A DNA stretch of 58,176 nucleotides from Acidobacteriota bacterium (GCA_003223935.1 QHXQ01000093.1:1-58176), one strand, 5' to 3'; counted from the stretch's first letter, positions 23,756-32,588 are shown. The notes: generated by a model from the sequence alone, not told the origin. Program-made: numbers and translations.

Positions 23756-24379
23756 TCACTGAAAACTCTTCTCTTCGATCATGATGACTTGCGCCAGTGG
23801 CTGCTCGAACCGGAGCAGCGCATCAACATCTACCCTGCCGAGCGTCGCTGCCGGCGTCGCCCAAAAATCTTCACCCCAAGTTGATTCCGTCTCGCCCCAG
23901 ACACTCACGTCTTCATTGAGCGCAGCCGCTACTGGGTAAATCTCAACGACGAAACCGAGCGGCCCGTTGATCATCCATCCACCTGCGCCCCACGTCGCAT
24001 CTTCCTCGCCCCAAAAGCGCGGCTCGGTCGTGACGCGCGCTGTGATGCCGAACGCAGCAAGCAACTCTTCAATGCCGGGCTTCGTCCCGCGCCGCGCATA
24101 CAAGCGCGCGATCTGCGCATAGAAGGCACGCTTGCGCGGCAAGGTGAACCAGACAGGGAAGTAGCTCCAGCCGAACAGCGACCACAGCCACCAATCAGTA
24201 AAATCTTCGGTCGCTGTCGTCGGGTTAATCAACTGATAGAAGTCGTCCAGCTTCTGATCAAAGTCATCCAACTCGCCGCCAAAGAAACTTAAAAACCTCT
24301 TCAAGAACAGATCAGCATCGTCGCGCCGACAGCGCGCGGGCAGATGCTCGTATAGATAGTCGAGATTACGGAACGACAT
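23756..24379 (-). CDS. baseplate wedge/tail protein I-like (Mu gp48 position)
   Basis: 207 residues. The sequence (YEHLPARCRRDDADLFLKRF, DKLDDFYQL-type helices, RLYARRGTKPGIEELLAAFG) matches the phage tail protein P2 gpI/Mu gp48 group (TIGR02242 type), which sits between baseplate J and the fibre. Trp-rich strands in the C-terminal part (WGEEDATWGAGGW, WGETESTWGEDFW) repeat a WGE-TWG motif. It overlaps the J gene by 14 bases. Role: links baseplate wedge to fibre. Confidence 0.8.
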   Translation of the reverse strand: MSFRNLDYLYEHLPARCRRDDADLFLKRFLSFFGGELDDFDQKLDDFYQLINPTTATEDFTDWWLWSLFGWSYFPVWFTLPRKRAFYAQIARLYARRGTKPGIEELLAAFGITARVTTEPRFWGEEDATWGAGGWMINGPLGFVVEIYPVAAALNEDVSVWGETESTWGEDFWATPAATLGRVDVDALLRFEQPLAQVIMIEEKSFQ

Positions 24380-25514
24380 CGAGTGTCACATCTAATAAGC
24401 GCGGCAACTCATAAGGCGCAAGGTTCACGTCCGCGAGCGGCGCAGCCAGAATAGCGCCCGACTCCTGCGCGACGATGCGATCCACGCCGCTCGTGCCCTC
24501 AATCAGAGTGATGATCTCGGCGCGCGTAATCGGGCGTCCGAAGTTTGCCGCGCGCGCCGCATAGTAGAGGCGCAGCCCACGCTCAATGCTTGCCAGTACC
24601 GCGTTCTGCGGCACGAAACTGCTCAAGCGCACGCTCGCGCCGACGTTGAAATTAACGTACACGGGATCGAGCAGATAAACGTACTGGCTGCCGACCATCT
24701 GCACCGCGAGCGCGCTGATCGCCTGCTTGATCTCATCACTGACAGGCTCTCCGCTCCGGCTCATCACAACGACGGTCGTATGCCCCGCCACGTTCGTGGC
24801 GAAGTCGCCCGCGCGAACGAACGGGAACGCGCGCACGATGCCGTTGCCGGCCAGCACCTCTTCAAGAATCGCATCTTCCAAATCTTGCGCTGAGACCAAA
24901 CGCTCGGCTCGACGCTGATAGTTGCGTGCTCGTGCCAAAGCTTCCTCCACTGTCTCCGCATCCGAGCCGGAGTCAACCACGGCCGGATTGGTCACGTCCG
25001 TCACATAAGCAATCGAGTCGAGGGGGTTCGTTAAAACATCTGCGCGCAACTGCGTCGCGCCTGCCACGGTGCGCCGCGCGGCAACTGTGCCGGTCGTCTC
25101 GCCTGAAGCAATGACAAGCTCCACAGTCGTTTCAAAGACGACTGTGCTGTCCCCATCGGCAACCTGCGTTCCTATAGGAATAGTCACCGAAACGCCGAGC
25201 GGCGGCGCGACCGTGAAGAGCAGCGTTGTCGTTGGATTCGTCGCCGCGCGCAACTCAATCTGAAACAGTCGCGCGAACTCGATCTCGTCACGCACCGGCA
25301 GCAGATTGATGCGATACGCAACTTGCGCCAGCAGCCACGCCTGCGCTTCCAGCAGCACCGTATGGGGCGAGGATGGATTTGCGTTCGTCAGTTCCGGGCA
25401 AGCAGGGACGCTCAACGTGCCGCTCTCGACCATCGTGCGGAGCGCAATTGCCTGCGCCGCGATCAACTCTTCGTCGCGGATGTCGAGATCGGGCGGTGGG
25501 ATTAAGTTAGGCAT
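24366..25514 (-). CDS. baseplate J/gp47 family protein
   Basis: 382 residues. Baseplate wedge protein of contractile tails (P2 gpJ, Mu gp47). The family pattern is visible: LTNANPSSPHTVLLEAQAWL near the start, SVTIPIGTQVADGD, then ETVEEALARARNYQRR and LEDAILEE, with the ALxxxxGVxR-like region later and EIITLIEGTSGVDRIV near the C-terminus. It overlaps both neighbours by a few bases, showing tight operon coupling. Confidence 0.9.
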   Translation of the reverse strand: MPNLIPPPDLDIRDEELIAAQAIALRTMVESGTLSVPACPELTNANPSSPHTVLLEAQAWLLAQVAYRINLLPVRDEIEFARLFQIELRAATNPTTTLLFTVAPPLGVSVTIPIGTQVADGDSTVVFETTVELVIASGETTGTVAARRTVAGATQLRADVLTNPLDSIAYVTDVTNPAVVDSGSDAETVEEALARARNYQRRAERLVSAQDLEDAILEEVLAGNGIVRAFPFVRAGDFATNVAGHTTVVVMSRSGEPVSDEIKQAISALAVQMVGSQYVYLLDPVYVNFNVGASVRLSSFVPQNAVLASIERGLRLYYAARAANFGRPITRAEIITLIEGTSGVDRIVAQESGAILAAPLADVNLAPYELPRLLDVTLDVVP

Positions 25515-25923
25515 CGCTCAGTCTCCAGAGCGGATAGACGAGATTGCGCGGCATGTTCGACCCACGCGCGGTGTACGTCACCAGCAGCGCCACGCGCTGT
25601 TCGTCAACTACCAGCCGAGAGATGAACTGTCCGTCTTCAGCCTGCGTGCCCGCCTGCACCTGCACGCTTGCGACTAGCGGTTCGTAACGCTCGATCTGTA
25701 TCTTCACTTCATAGCCGAGCCGAGCCGCGAAGCCTCCGTCCACGACGCTAAACACGTAATCAGCGATCCCATAGTCGGGCAGCATGACGCGCTCGCCCTT
25801 GCGCGTTTCAATGATCGCGGCGATGGACTCGCGGATCATCGCATCTCTGTCCGAGACAGTGGCGAGCGTCCCGCGCAGGTCAGCGCGGAAGGGAAACGAC
25901 AGACATGAACCTTGAATGTTCAT
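25507..25923 (-). CDS. GPW/gp25-like baseplate protein (Mu gp46 counterpart)
   Basis: 138 residues. Inner baseplate protein of the T4 gp25/P2 gpW group, which starts sheath assembly. Conserved features: FPFRADLRGTLATVSDRD at the start, SIAAIIETRKGERVMLPDYG, then EVKIQIERYEPLVASVQV. The EPR-like core of the family is represented by ERYEPLV. It starts directly after the metallopeptidase-like gene (ATG at 25923) and overlaps the J gene. Confidence 0.88.
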   Translation of the reverse strand: MNIQGSCLSFPFRADLRGTLATVSDRDAMIRESIAAIIETRKGERVMLPDYGIADYVFSVVDGGFAARLGYEVKIQIERYEPLVASVQVQAGTQAEDGQFISRLVVDEQRVALLVTYTARGSNMPRNLVYPLWRLSDA

Positions 25924-25927
25924 TTAA

Positions 25928-26647
25928 TCAAACTTCACAGCCAGCGAACCGCGAGCGATTACGGCGACGCTCGCGCCGCGAGCCACGCTGCCCGGCGCGC
26001 TCGGCGGGCAAGTCCCTGAAAGAGCTTGTCACCTCACGCCAGCGCGCCCCTGTCCGCACGGAGCAGACAGACATATAACCGTCTGCAAGGATTTCGAGCG
26101 GGCGAGTGAGGTGGCGGCGGAAATCAAACTGCACCGAGTTGTATTTATGAAAAGTCTCGAAGTAAGCGGGCGTTACGAAGTCACTCACCAGCACGCCATC
26201 GATCTCGTACCCATACTGATCAGCCTCTACGGGATCGCATACTTCAACAGCATAAAGAATTGGCTCGCCCTTCGGACGTTCAATCCAATGCACACCGTTT
26301 ACATCGGGGTCGGCGAGCATCTCCAACAACTCGTGCGACACGGTAGCAGAGACTGAGCTGCCGGCATCGAGGTCGGACTTAACAAATACTTTGCCGAGCG
26401 GTAGCCCCTCATCAGTTTCATCGTGATAGCCCAGATCATCGGCGACATCGCTCGTATCGAGCAGAACGATCTGCCATGCGCCGGGCGGCGCTTGCGCCCA
26501 CTTCGGATTGAAGAGAAGCTCTGCGTCCACGCCCCAGATCGGCGCAAAGTCGCGCGTTACCTGTATCTGCAACGCACGCACGATGCGCGCTAAGTCCGCG
26601 TCCTTCATGAGCGGACTGTGGTTCATAAATGCGACTCTCGGTTTCAT
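25928..26647 (-). CDS. zincin-like protein with SHELLEMLADP motif, inserted in the baseplate module
   Basis: 239 residues. The centre carries VSHELLEMLADPDVNG, an HExxx motif with a following Asp-Pro, then YAVEVCDPVEADQYGYEIDG and VSDFVTPAYFE. I know this pattern from scattered bacterial proteins of unknown function; it looks like a zinc peptidase site. There is no signal peptide. Mu has no gene here, between the spike (gp45) and gp46. The last 30 residues are unusually basic (RGSRRERRRNRSR). Another frame over the same bases reads as Ala/Val/Ser-rich protein ending at 25924, one base before the next ATG, so a frameshift near 26015-26030 is possible. It could be a virion enzyme or a cargo of the tail. 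Confidence 0.6.
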   Translation of the reverse strand: MKPRVAFMNHSPLMKDADLARIVRALQIQVTRDFAPIWGVDAELLFNPKWAQAPPGAWQIVLLDTSDVADDLGYHDETDEGLPLGKVFVKSDLDAGSSVSATVSHELLEMLADPDVNGVHWIERPKGEPILYAVEVCDPVEADQYGYEIDGVLVSDFVTPAYFETFHKYNSVQFDFRRHLTRPLEILADGYMSVCSVRTGARWREVTSSFRDLPAERAGQRGSRRERRRNRSRFAGCEV

Positions 26648-27297
26648 TGAGCTAACCCGTAATCAATCAACAATGCGCGCATCGCGTTGGCAAGTGCGAT
26701 GCACGAACCTAGATCAGTTGCCGGCGCTGGCAGCGCACGCCGAGCAATTGGCACTGCGCCGAGGAAGCCGACCTTCGCCCCTTGTCCGTGGACGCTCACA
26801 CCGCCGTCGCTCTTCAACCTCACGTCCGGCGCATCCACGTCCACCACGCTGCCGCTCTGCACGTCCACGCGCTCCTCGCCGCGCACGAGCACTTGCGTCT
26901 GACTGAGAATTTGAATCAGTAGATCGCAGAGCAGGCGATACGGCGTGTCGCACTTCAAACCACGCGAGCGGTCTGCGAACTCACCCGGCACGTTGAAGTC
27001 TTCGTTGAAGCGCGACAGATAGAAGAGCGTATGCTTCTGTCCGAGCCGTCCAAACAACAAAACCTCTGAACCGATCTCCGGCAGATGCACCGGCCCGTAA
27101 TGGTTCGCCCCGACCCACGGCACGAGCGCGGGTATCCATTCGTCATGCACTTCGCTTTCGTCAATCAACGGGATAACAACGCGAACGCGGTGCATCTGTT
27201 CGGGGTCGCCCGTGTCGGCGACAATTCCCTCGACCGCGACCATCCAGTCGCGGCTGTCGTCGCGGGAGCGAGGTTTGGTTTGACGCAGAGCTTTCAT
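26644..27297 (-). CDS. baseplate spike, gpV/VgrG-type OB-fold protein (Mu gp45)
   Basis: 217 residues. The N-terminal part matches the OB-fold of spike proteins: VEGIVADTGDPEQMHRVRVVIPL, WIPALVPWVGANHYG, PEIGSEVLLFG. A beta-helical shaft (VLVRGEERVDVQSGSVVDVDAP) follows and a short C-terminal helix. It is the membrane-piercing tip below the hub. It overlaps the zincin-like gene by 4 bases (ATGA). Confidence 0.85.
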   Translation of the reverse strand: MKALRQTKPRSRDDSRDWMVAVEGIVADTGDPEQMHRVRVVIPLIDESEVHDEWIPALVPWVGANHYGPVHLPEIGSEVLLFGRLGQKHTLFYLSRFNEDFNVPGEFADRSRGLKCDTPYRLLCDLLIQILSQTQVLVRGEERVDVQSGSVVDVDAPDVRLKSDGGVSVHGQGAKVGFLGAVPIARRALPAPATDLGSCIALANAMRALLIDYGLAQ

Positions 27298-27300
27298 TCT

Positions 27301-27346
27301 TAATTACCCATTAGTAATTACTATTGGTAGTTACTAATAAGTGTGC
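27301..27346. repeat. AT-rich hairpin between spike and hub genes
   Basis: ATTAGTAA at about 27310 and TTACTAAT at about 27331 are inverse copies, giving a weak stem in an AT-rich stretch. It separates two genes of one operon. Confidence 0.4.
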
Positions 27347-28369
27347 TTAGCCTTTTATGTCTCGATAGAGATCGAGCGATGTAGTCAACTCGCCCGGTCT
27401 TAATGTGTGCTGCACACGGTCGCAGAGATAATTGCCACTAAACAATTTTCCAATGTCAGTCATGGCAACGGTTTCTCTCACGTCCGGTCGTGTGCCCTTG
27501 AACAACGACAGCATCCGTACCGAGAGCGTGAACGCATGTTCACGCTGCAATTCCTTCTTCGCCTCCGCGCGCCGGTCTGCGTGGCGCTTCGTCTTGACGG
27601 CGAGGTCGCGCTTGATCTCAACTTGCTGTGTGCCGCGCGCGCTCTCGTCTGATTTGCCTTTCAATCTGCGACCACCCCGACCTCGACCGCGCGTCTCCAC
27701 CTTCTTCGGTCGCCCTTCGACGTTCTCAGGCACTTTGAAATTCAGACTGAAATCATTCAGCAGCACGAAGTCTTTCTTATACGCGAGCGTCAAGACAGGC
27801 TTGCCAGTCTTCGCAGCCTCGCGCGCAAACAGCGTATCGCCGCGCACGAAGAGCACCAGCCCTGCCTCGTCAGCGCGCTCTTTCGCTTGCTCCCAATCGC
27901 TCTGCCCGTCTTGGAGCAGCGACTTGTGTACGTCGAGCTTGATCGGCGGATTCGGGCCGTTGAACATCAACCCATTGCGCTTCGCCAGCTTCGCTATGAT
28001 CCCGACATCATCCAGCCCCTTGTGATATTCCGTCTTCTGCGCCTGCCGCATCTTGAAGCCCATGTCATAGAACCGAAACACCGACGTTGCGCCGCTCCGC
28101 TCAACGCGCGTCAAGAGACCTTTGAAGACCGGCTCGCCCAAGTTGTTGCCGTAGCCGAGCCACACGCGCGCATTGAGCACTGCGATCCCCTCGCCTGAAA
28201 GCCACTTGTCAAGGAACTGAAAATCACGATCGAACACGCGCCATACAGCCTGCGATCCTTCATCCGTTGTCAGGTCAACTTCTACACCTGCAAACAAACT
28301 CTCATCCTTCCACGAATCGAAATTCTGACCGTTGACCTCTACCACTGCATGAATGGCGTCAGTGCTCAT
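27347..28369 (-). CDS. tail hub, gpD/late-control-D type (Mu gp44)
   Basis: 340 residues. Central hub of the contractile-tail baseplate (P2 gpD, T4 gp27). The first half shows the family's beta-barrels (VEVNGQNFDSWKDESLFAGV, ARVWLGYGNNLGEPVFKGLL, DVGIIAKLAKRNGL). The middle is interrupted by a Lys/Arg-rich disordered segment (about 225-280). The C-terminus ends with SGNYLCDRVQHTLRPGELT, a strand pattern usual in these hubs. The start overlaps the LysM gene by 4 bases. Confidence 0.85.
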   Translation of the reverse strand: MSTDAIHAVVEVNGQNFDSWKDESLFAGVEVDLTTDEGSQAVWRVFDRDFQFLDKWLSGEGIAVLNARVWLGYGNNLGEPVFKGLLTRVERSGATSVFRFYDMGFKMRQAQKTEYHKGLDDVGIIAKLAKRNGLMFNGPNPPIKLDVHKSLLQDGQSDWEQAKERADEAGLVLFVRGDTLFAREAAKTGKPVLTLAYKKDFVLLNDFSLNFKVPENVEGRPKKVETRGRGRGGRRLKGKSDESARGTQQVEIKRDLAVKTKRHADRRAEAKKELQREHAFTLSVRMLSLFKGTRPDVRETVAMTDIGKLFSGNYLCDRVQHTLRPGELTTSLDLYRDIKG

Positions 28370-28617
28370 CTCGACTCGAAACTCCCAAGCTCGCGCGGCA
28401 GTTCAGGGATTAGCAACTCAGTGCCCGGCGCGATCTGTCGCACGTCTGCGATCCCATTCCTATCTGCAATCAAACGCCAGCGCCGCCAGTCTGCGTAGTA
28501 ACGATCCGCCAGCCCCGTCAGCGTCTCGCTCGCGTCGAACGTATGCACGAGCAGAAAAGCGTCAGTCACAGGACTGACTTCGCCGTGCCGTTCATAAGGC
28601 GAGATGCTTCTGTCCAT
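28366..28617 (-). CDS. LysM-like tail protein X (hub connector)
   Basis: 83 residues. A single LysM module: FDASETLTGLADRYYADWRRWRLIADRNGI ... PGTELLIPEL (shown in two parts). Small LysM proteins (P2 gpX, Afp7-type) stabilise the junction of tube and hub in contractile tails and injection systems. The stop overlaps the hub start. Confidence 0.8.
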   Translation of the reverse strand: MDRSISPYERHGEVSPVTDAFLLVHTFDASETLTGLADRYYADWRRWRLIADRNGIADVRQIAPGTELLIPELPRELGSFESR

Positions 28618-28620
28618 CTT

Positions 28621-29103
28621 TCAAATGCTCACATGATCCGCAGGCGTGCCAACCCGTCTCGGCCGCGTTGCTGGTTCATCCTGAAACTGAATCAGCGTGA
28701 TACTCGCCCGCGCGCGGATCGGTGTGCCGTCCGCATCGAACATCTGTTCGTTAATCGTCAGGTCTTGCAACACGCATCGCTCCTGCCGGTCGCCCCACGT
28801 CGCCAACAGCACTGGCGGCCGGCCCTTTTCCGTCTCTCCCATCAACCCGTACAGCGCCTCTATCTGATCGGTGATCGACTGGCTGAGATTTGTACTCTCC
28901 GTATTGTCAAGCCATAGGTCATCAATCCTCGTCTGGCGCGGTTCGCGGTTCGCATAAAAGATCGGCTTGATGCCGATAGTTATGTCCTGCGGCTGCCAGT
29001 TCACGCGCCCCGTCGTCTCGATGGCGGAAGGGAAGCGTTGAAAGGCGAAGTGCCCCGCGCCTTCGAGGTTCGTCAGCATGAAGTTGCCCACAGGCGTTGA
29101 CAT
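28621..29103 (-). CDS. tail tube-hub adaptor, CIS_tube-like (Mu N position)
   Basis: 160 residues from the ATG at 29103. The pattern IGIKPIFYANREPRQTRIDD, LWLDNTES, GRPPVLLATWGD and LQDLTINEQMFDADGTPIRA resembles the contractile-injection-system tube adaptor domain, in which 'PP(V/R)L ... WG ... LF .. DG.P.RA' is typical. It would sit between the tube and the hub. It overlaps the tape-measure stop by one base, so it is coupled. Family assignment is from pattern memory. Confidence 0.65.
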   Translation of the reverse strand: MSTPVGNFMLTNLEGAGHFAFQRFPSAIETTGRVNWQPQDITIGIKPIFYANREPRQTRIDDLWLDNTESTNLSQSITDQIEALYGLMGETEKGRPPVLLATWGDRQERCVLQDLTINEQMFDADGTPIRARASITLIQFQDEPATRPRRVGTPADHVSI

Positions 29104-31883
29104 CAAGCTCGCTCCTCCGCGATCTCCATCTCATGCAGCAGCCGATCTCGCACCAACTCGGCGAGCGCAGCCGGATCATCAGCCGCGCGCGAGCCGGCAG
29201 CTACAGAGACGAGCGGTGCATTAAAGGTGATATGCACCGCGCGCTTGGCGCGCGAGACAGTTGCAGGTGCGCCCTCATCATCGCGCCACCGCGCGGTGAC
29301 ACGGGCGGGCACAATCGCTTCGCGGTCGTGGACGTGGACGAACCCGCCGCGCTCGACCATGCCACCTGATGCTTTCGATGGAAACCTAAAGCTCGGTTGG
29401 TTGAAGGTCTGAGGTTGCGCACCCGCGTCGAACTGAAAGCGCGGGGGCTGGTTATCAACAGAGAACGATGGGACGGTTGGTTCGACATGGCTGAAGCGAC
29501 TGGCTAGGGTGGACACAGAAACATCCAGCCGTCGAAACGCGGGCGGCAGTTCCTTGATGCCAGTGAGCAGGGCATCAGCGCCTTGCCCGACCGCTTTCAG
29601 GCTCTCTGCGACCTGCTGATTTGCAATCGCCTGCGCCTCACGATACTTGTCCTGTCCTGCGCCGGAGGCGAGCGCCTGCTTGACCCGCTCGCGCTGCTCG
29701 ACCGGCATGTCGCTCTGATTAACTTTGCGGATGAGTTCGGCGAGGACGCGCGGATCGGAGAACTGCACCAGAGACTTGCGCCATATCTCGCCCACCGTCC
29801 TCGGATCGAAGTAATGATAAGGGTCGCTGAAGTTTCTGTTTACTTTTGAGCCGTAAGGGTTGAAATCCCCCATCACCCAGCGCGTCCAAAACTTTCGCTT
29901 ACTTGGATCAAGTGCTTGCTCTAGCTCCCCTCCACCAAGCATGGACTGCCATGCGCTCTCTGCTTGCTGGTGGATCATCTCCGGCGACATGCGACCACCT
30001 GCACGAAGCGTAGTTAAGGTCGCCTCGTCATAGGTCTGCTTGGCAGTAGCTTGACTCTCTCGATTCTGCTGCTGAAAATCGTCGTACTCTTGTTTGAACT
30101 CCAAAAATTTATCAATCGTAAAGCCGACTGTGAGCATCGTGACCGTGAGCGCAACGGCAGGGCTGGCCGCCAAGCTGTCTAATCCACCTTTGATTCTGGT
30201 CAGCCCCTCGCGCGCCTTTTCACCTGCGAGGCTCACAGTAGTTGTCACCCGCGATGGTAGGTTGGTCATCGTGCGACGAAACAGACCCGCCTTCGCCGTC
30301 GCGCTTTCAATCTCAACAGCCGTTGCTCTAGTTGCCGCTTGGGTCTGATACATAAAGGGCAACTGTCCCTGCGCTGAGCCTGTGCCGAGCATGTTGTCAG
30401 CCCACGGCAATTGCATCTGCGTCGCACCGGCCGCAGCCTGCGTCTCTGCCACAGCAACCTGCACGGCTGTAGTCGTCGCTGTAGTCTGAGTCTTCAACTG
30501 CGTGAGGAACTGAATAATGCCTTCTTCATTGCGACCGATTGCCAAAGCGATCTTAAGCCACTTCCAGCTTGTAGTAAGCAGGTTAATACCAGCATAGGCG
30601 GTAGCGGTTGCAGCCCCGATACCGGCTATAAATAACCCCGTCTTAATTATCGTTGGATTTGCCTCAGCAAATTCCTGCAGATTGCCGACCAGCGTATTCG
30701 CCTTGCCCGCAGCATCAGAGAGGGGCGCGAGTAGTGGTGTAAACACTGTCACCTTTAGATTGTCGAGCGTGCCTGACAACGCTTCCATCTGTTGATTGAA
30801 GTTCGCCGTCTTCTCATTGATCTGATCCTGCATCGGCGGGACGGCAGCCATTTGAGCTTTGAGCTTTTCATAGCCTTCGAGTCCCTGTTCGCTCAAGATC
30901 GAAACCGGCCCCATCGCTTCGGCGCTGCCGAAACGTTTCTTAACCAAATCCATCTTCTCTTCAGAGGATAATTTCTTCAGTTTGGCAAACTGCTGGATGG
31001 CATTTTCAGTTCCTGAAAATTCCCCCTGCTTATTGAAGAACTGAAGATCGATCCCCTTAGCTCGTAAGGCATCGTCAGCTTTCCTTTGCTCCTTGCTGGT
31101 CGCTGCCAAGTGCATGAGCAGCCCGGCCATCTCGCGCCCGCCCATCCCGCCTTCAAGTCCAGACGCTTTCAAGATGCCGAGCATGGTGGTCATCGTCTCC
31201 ATGCCCGCCAAGCCCCGCATGCCGAGCGGCAGACCGCCGCGCAACTGCGCGAATTTCGTACCCTCAATCAGGTCTTCAGGGCGCAGTCCCTTCGCACGAA
31301 AGAGCTTCAGGAAAATCTCTGACGAGGGTGCATACTCTTCCGGCTTCAATGAGAATTGTTCGCCGACCTGAGCATACTGCTTAGCCAGTTCTGCGGGGTT
31401 GCTGCCTGTCAGAACCGCGAGATGCGCGACGGCTGTGCCTGCGCCGCCGAGAATGGTTTCAGCTTGCAGTCCGCCCTGCTTTAAGGCAATAAACATATCA
31501 ATGAAGTCTTGGGTGTTGCCGGGCAGCACGTTGCCCAACTCGACGCCGAGCTTCGAGAAGCGCTCCATCTGGTCATTCAGCTTCGCCAGATCGAGCGAGC
31601 CGTCTTTGCCCACTTGCTCAATCGCAAGGCGCAGTTCAGTGAGCGAAGATTGAAAATCGCCTGCCTGCTCAGCGCCGTCTTTCAGCATCTTGAGCGTAGC
31701 GAGTCCGATGCCACCGATGGCTATGTTTTTGCCGATTTGCTTACGGAGGGATTCAAATTCTTCGAGGGTCTGGTGAGCGTCTTTCCCTCTGGCGCGGAGC
31801 TTCTCCCCAAAACTATCAAGCCCGTGGGACGCAGCGTCCTTCAGGCTGAGTAAGATTGCAAGCTCGAATACTGCGTTGGACAT
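29103..31883 (-). CDS. tail tape measure protein (Mu gp42 counterpart)
   Basis: 926 residues; the length sets the tail length. The N-terminus is long amphipathic helix (LKDAASHGLDSFGEKL, EEFESLRKQIGKNIAIGG). A conserved Gly/Ala region follows (ALKQGGLQAETILGGAGTA), then a predicted TM hairpin (LFIAGIGAATATAYAGINLL) and Gln-rich coils. The C-terminal tail (GGMVERGGFVHVHDREAIVP) is typical of tape measures. It is placed directly after the tail chaperone as in Mu and most myophages. Confidence 0.92.
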   Translation of the reverse strand: MSNAVFELAILLSLKDAASHGLDSFGEKLRARGKDAHQTLEEFESLRKQIGKNIAIGGIGLATLKMLKDGAEQAGDFQSSLTELRLAIEQVGKDGSLDLAKLNDQMERFSKLGVELGNVLPGNTQDFIDMFIALKQGGLQAETILGGAGTAVAHLAVLTGSNPAELAKQYAQVGEQFSLKPEEYAPSSEIFLKLFRAKGLRPEDLIEGTKFAQLRGGLPLGMRGLAGMETMTTMLGILKASGLEGGMGGREMAGLLMHLAATSKEQRKADDALRAKGIDLQFFNKQGEFSGTENAIQQFAKLKKLSSEEKMDLVKKRFGSAEAMGPVSILSEQGLEGYEKLKAQMAAVPPMQDQINEKTANFNQQMEALSGTLDNLKVTVFTPLLAPLSDAAGKANTLVGNLQEFAEANPTIIKTGLFIAGIGAATATAYAGINLLTTSWKWLKIALAIGRNEEGIIQFLTQLKTQTTATTTAVQVAVAETQAAAGATQMQLPWADNMLGTGSAQGQLPFMYQTQAATRATAVEIESATAKAGLFRRTMTNLPSRVTTTVSLAGEKAREGLTRIKGGLDSLAASPAVALTVTMLTVGFTIDKFLEFKQEYDDFQQQNRESQATAKQTYDEATLTTLRAGGRMSPEMIHQQAESAWQSMLGGGELEQALDPSKRKFWTRWVMGDFNPYGSKVNRNFSDPYHYFDPRTVGEIWRKSLVQFSDPRVLAELIRKVNQSDMPVEQRERVKQALASGAGQDKYREAQAIANQQVAESLKAVGQGADALLTGIKELPPAFRRLDVSVSTLASRFSHVEPTVPSFSVDNQPPRFQFDAGAQPQTFNQPSFRFPSKASGGMVERGGFVHVHDREAIVPARVTARWRDDEGAPATVSRAKRAVHITFNAPLVSVAAGSRAADDPAALAELVRDRLLHEMEIAEERA

Positions 31884-31886
31884 GAA

Positions 31887-32172
31887 TCATCTGCTGAGCA
31901 ATTTCTTTAGCACAGTTAATAAAGATGCTTCGTCTTCATTCAAACATTCGACGTAAGTGTTGAATCGCTCGACGGGCCAAGAGAGGATTTCAGCCTCGCT
32001 ACGCCCCGTCGCTTTCATCAGCGCGAACACTGTCGCTGCCTGCTGCTGCCGGTACAGCTTTTCTTGGGCGACGAAAGGATTGGCGAAACAACTCCGCGCC
32101 CTGCCTCAGCGCATAAAGGTCTCTCGCATAGAACCGCTCAAGCGTGTCGAGGTCGAGCGGCCCATCCAGCAC
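31887..32172 (-). CDS. distal tail-assembly chaperone region needing a +1/-2 frame change
   Basis: Two protein-like pieces lie between the chaperone gene and the tape measure. The first, in the frame that continues past the stop at 32191, reads LDGPLDLDTLERFYARDLYA and on to about 32090; a GTG at 32172 could start it. The second reads NPFVAQEKLYRQQQ ... LSWPVERFNTYVECL and ends at 31887, in the +1 frame, with no start codon of its own. Both frames are open together only between 31999 and 32105, so a shift there (for example at TTT-C) would join them. A two-frame chaperone just before the tape measure is the rule in tailed phages, and I recall a -2 shift in Mu. A sequencing indel is the alternative. 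Confidence 0.65.
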
Positions 32173-32190
32173 AGCCGGCCCGTCCGACTG

Positions 32191-32586
32191 CTAACCCGTG
32201 ATGCGATGCCCGAACTCTGCCACGTCGTACACGACGCCATCGAGATCAAGTCCATTAGCCAGACGGACTTTGTTGTCTGCAAGCACTTCAAACTTGCGGC
32301 CGTCGCTGCCTTCAGCATCCAGAGCGTTGTATGCCTCGATCAGATCGTCACGATCAATGCTGTCGAGCGCGAGCAGCACCGACAGAGGTACCGGCATGCG
32401 CAGCAAGCCGAACTTCGTGATAGCACGCGATAAAATAAGAGACTGATAATTTGCTGGTAGCGCACTCTGCGGATCGTCGTCAATCGCAAACACGTCTGCG
32501 CCGCGCAGTCGCTTGCCGATCTCAACATCGCGGTGCGTGACGTTCTGCTTGTCGGTGTAGCCGACGACTAGAACGATGCTCTTCAT
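32191..32586 (-). CDS. tail assembly chaperone (Mu gp41 position)
   Basis: 131 residues (KSIVLVVGYTDKQNVTHRDV, SQALPANYQSLI-type segment, FGLLRMPVPLSVLLALDSIDR). The region RDDLIEAYNALDAEG resembles gpG-type chaperones that coat the tape measure during tail assembly. The last part is a small beta domain (VRLANGLDLDGVVYDVAEFG) and the frame ends with TAG at 32191. Protein-like coding continues in frame after that TAG, which makes the end of this gene worth checking. Confidence 0.7.
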   Translation of the reverse strand: MKSIVLVVGYTDKQNVTHRDVEIGKRLRGADVFAIDDDPQSALPANYQSLILSRAITKFGLLRMPVPLSVLLALDSIDRDDLIEAYNALDAEGSDGRKFEVLADNKVRLANGLDLDGVVYDVAEFGHRITG

Positions 32587-32588
32587 AA

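Noticed and set aside
31957..32433. Plus-strand 158-codon frame over the chaperone region
   Set aside because: Opposite strand to every other prophage gene, and shadow of two protein-like minus-strand frames.
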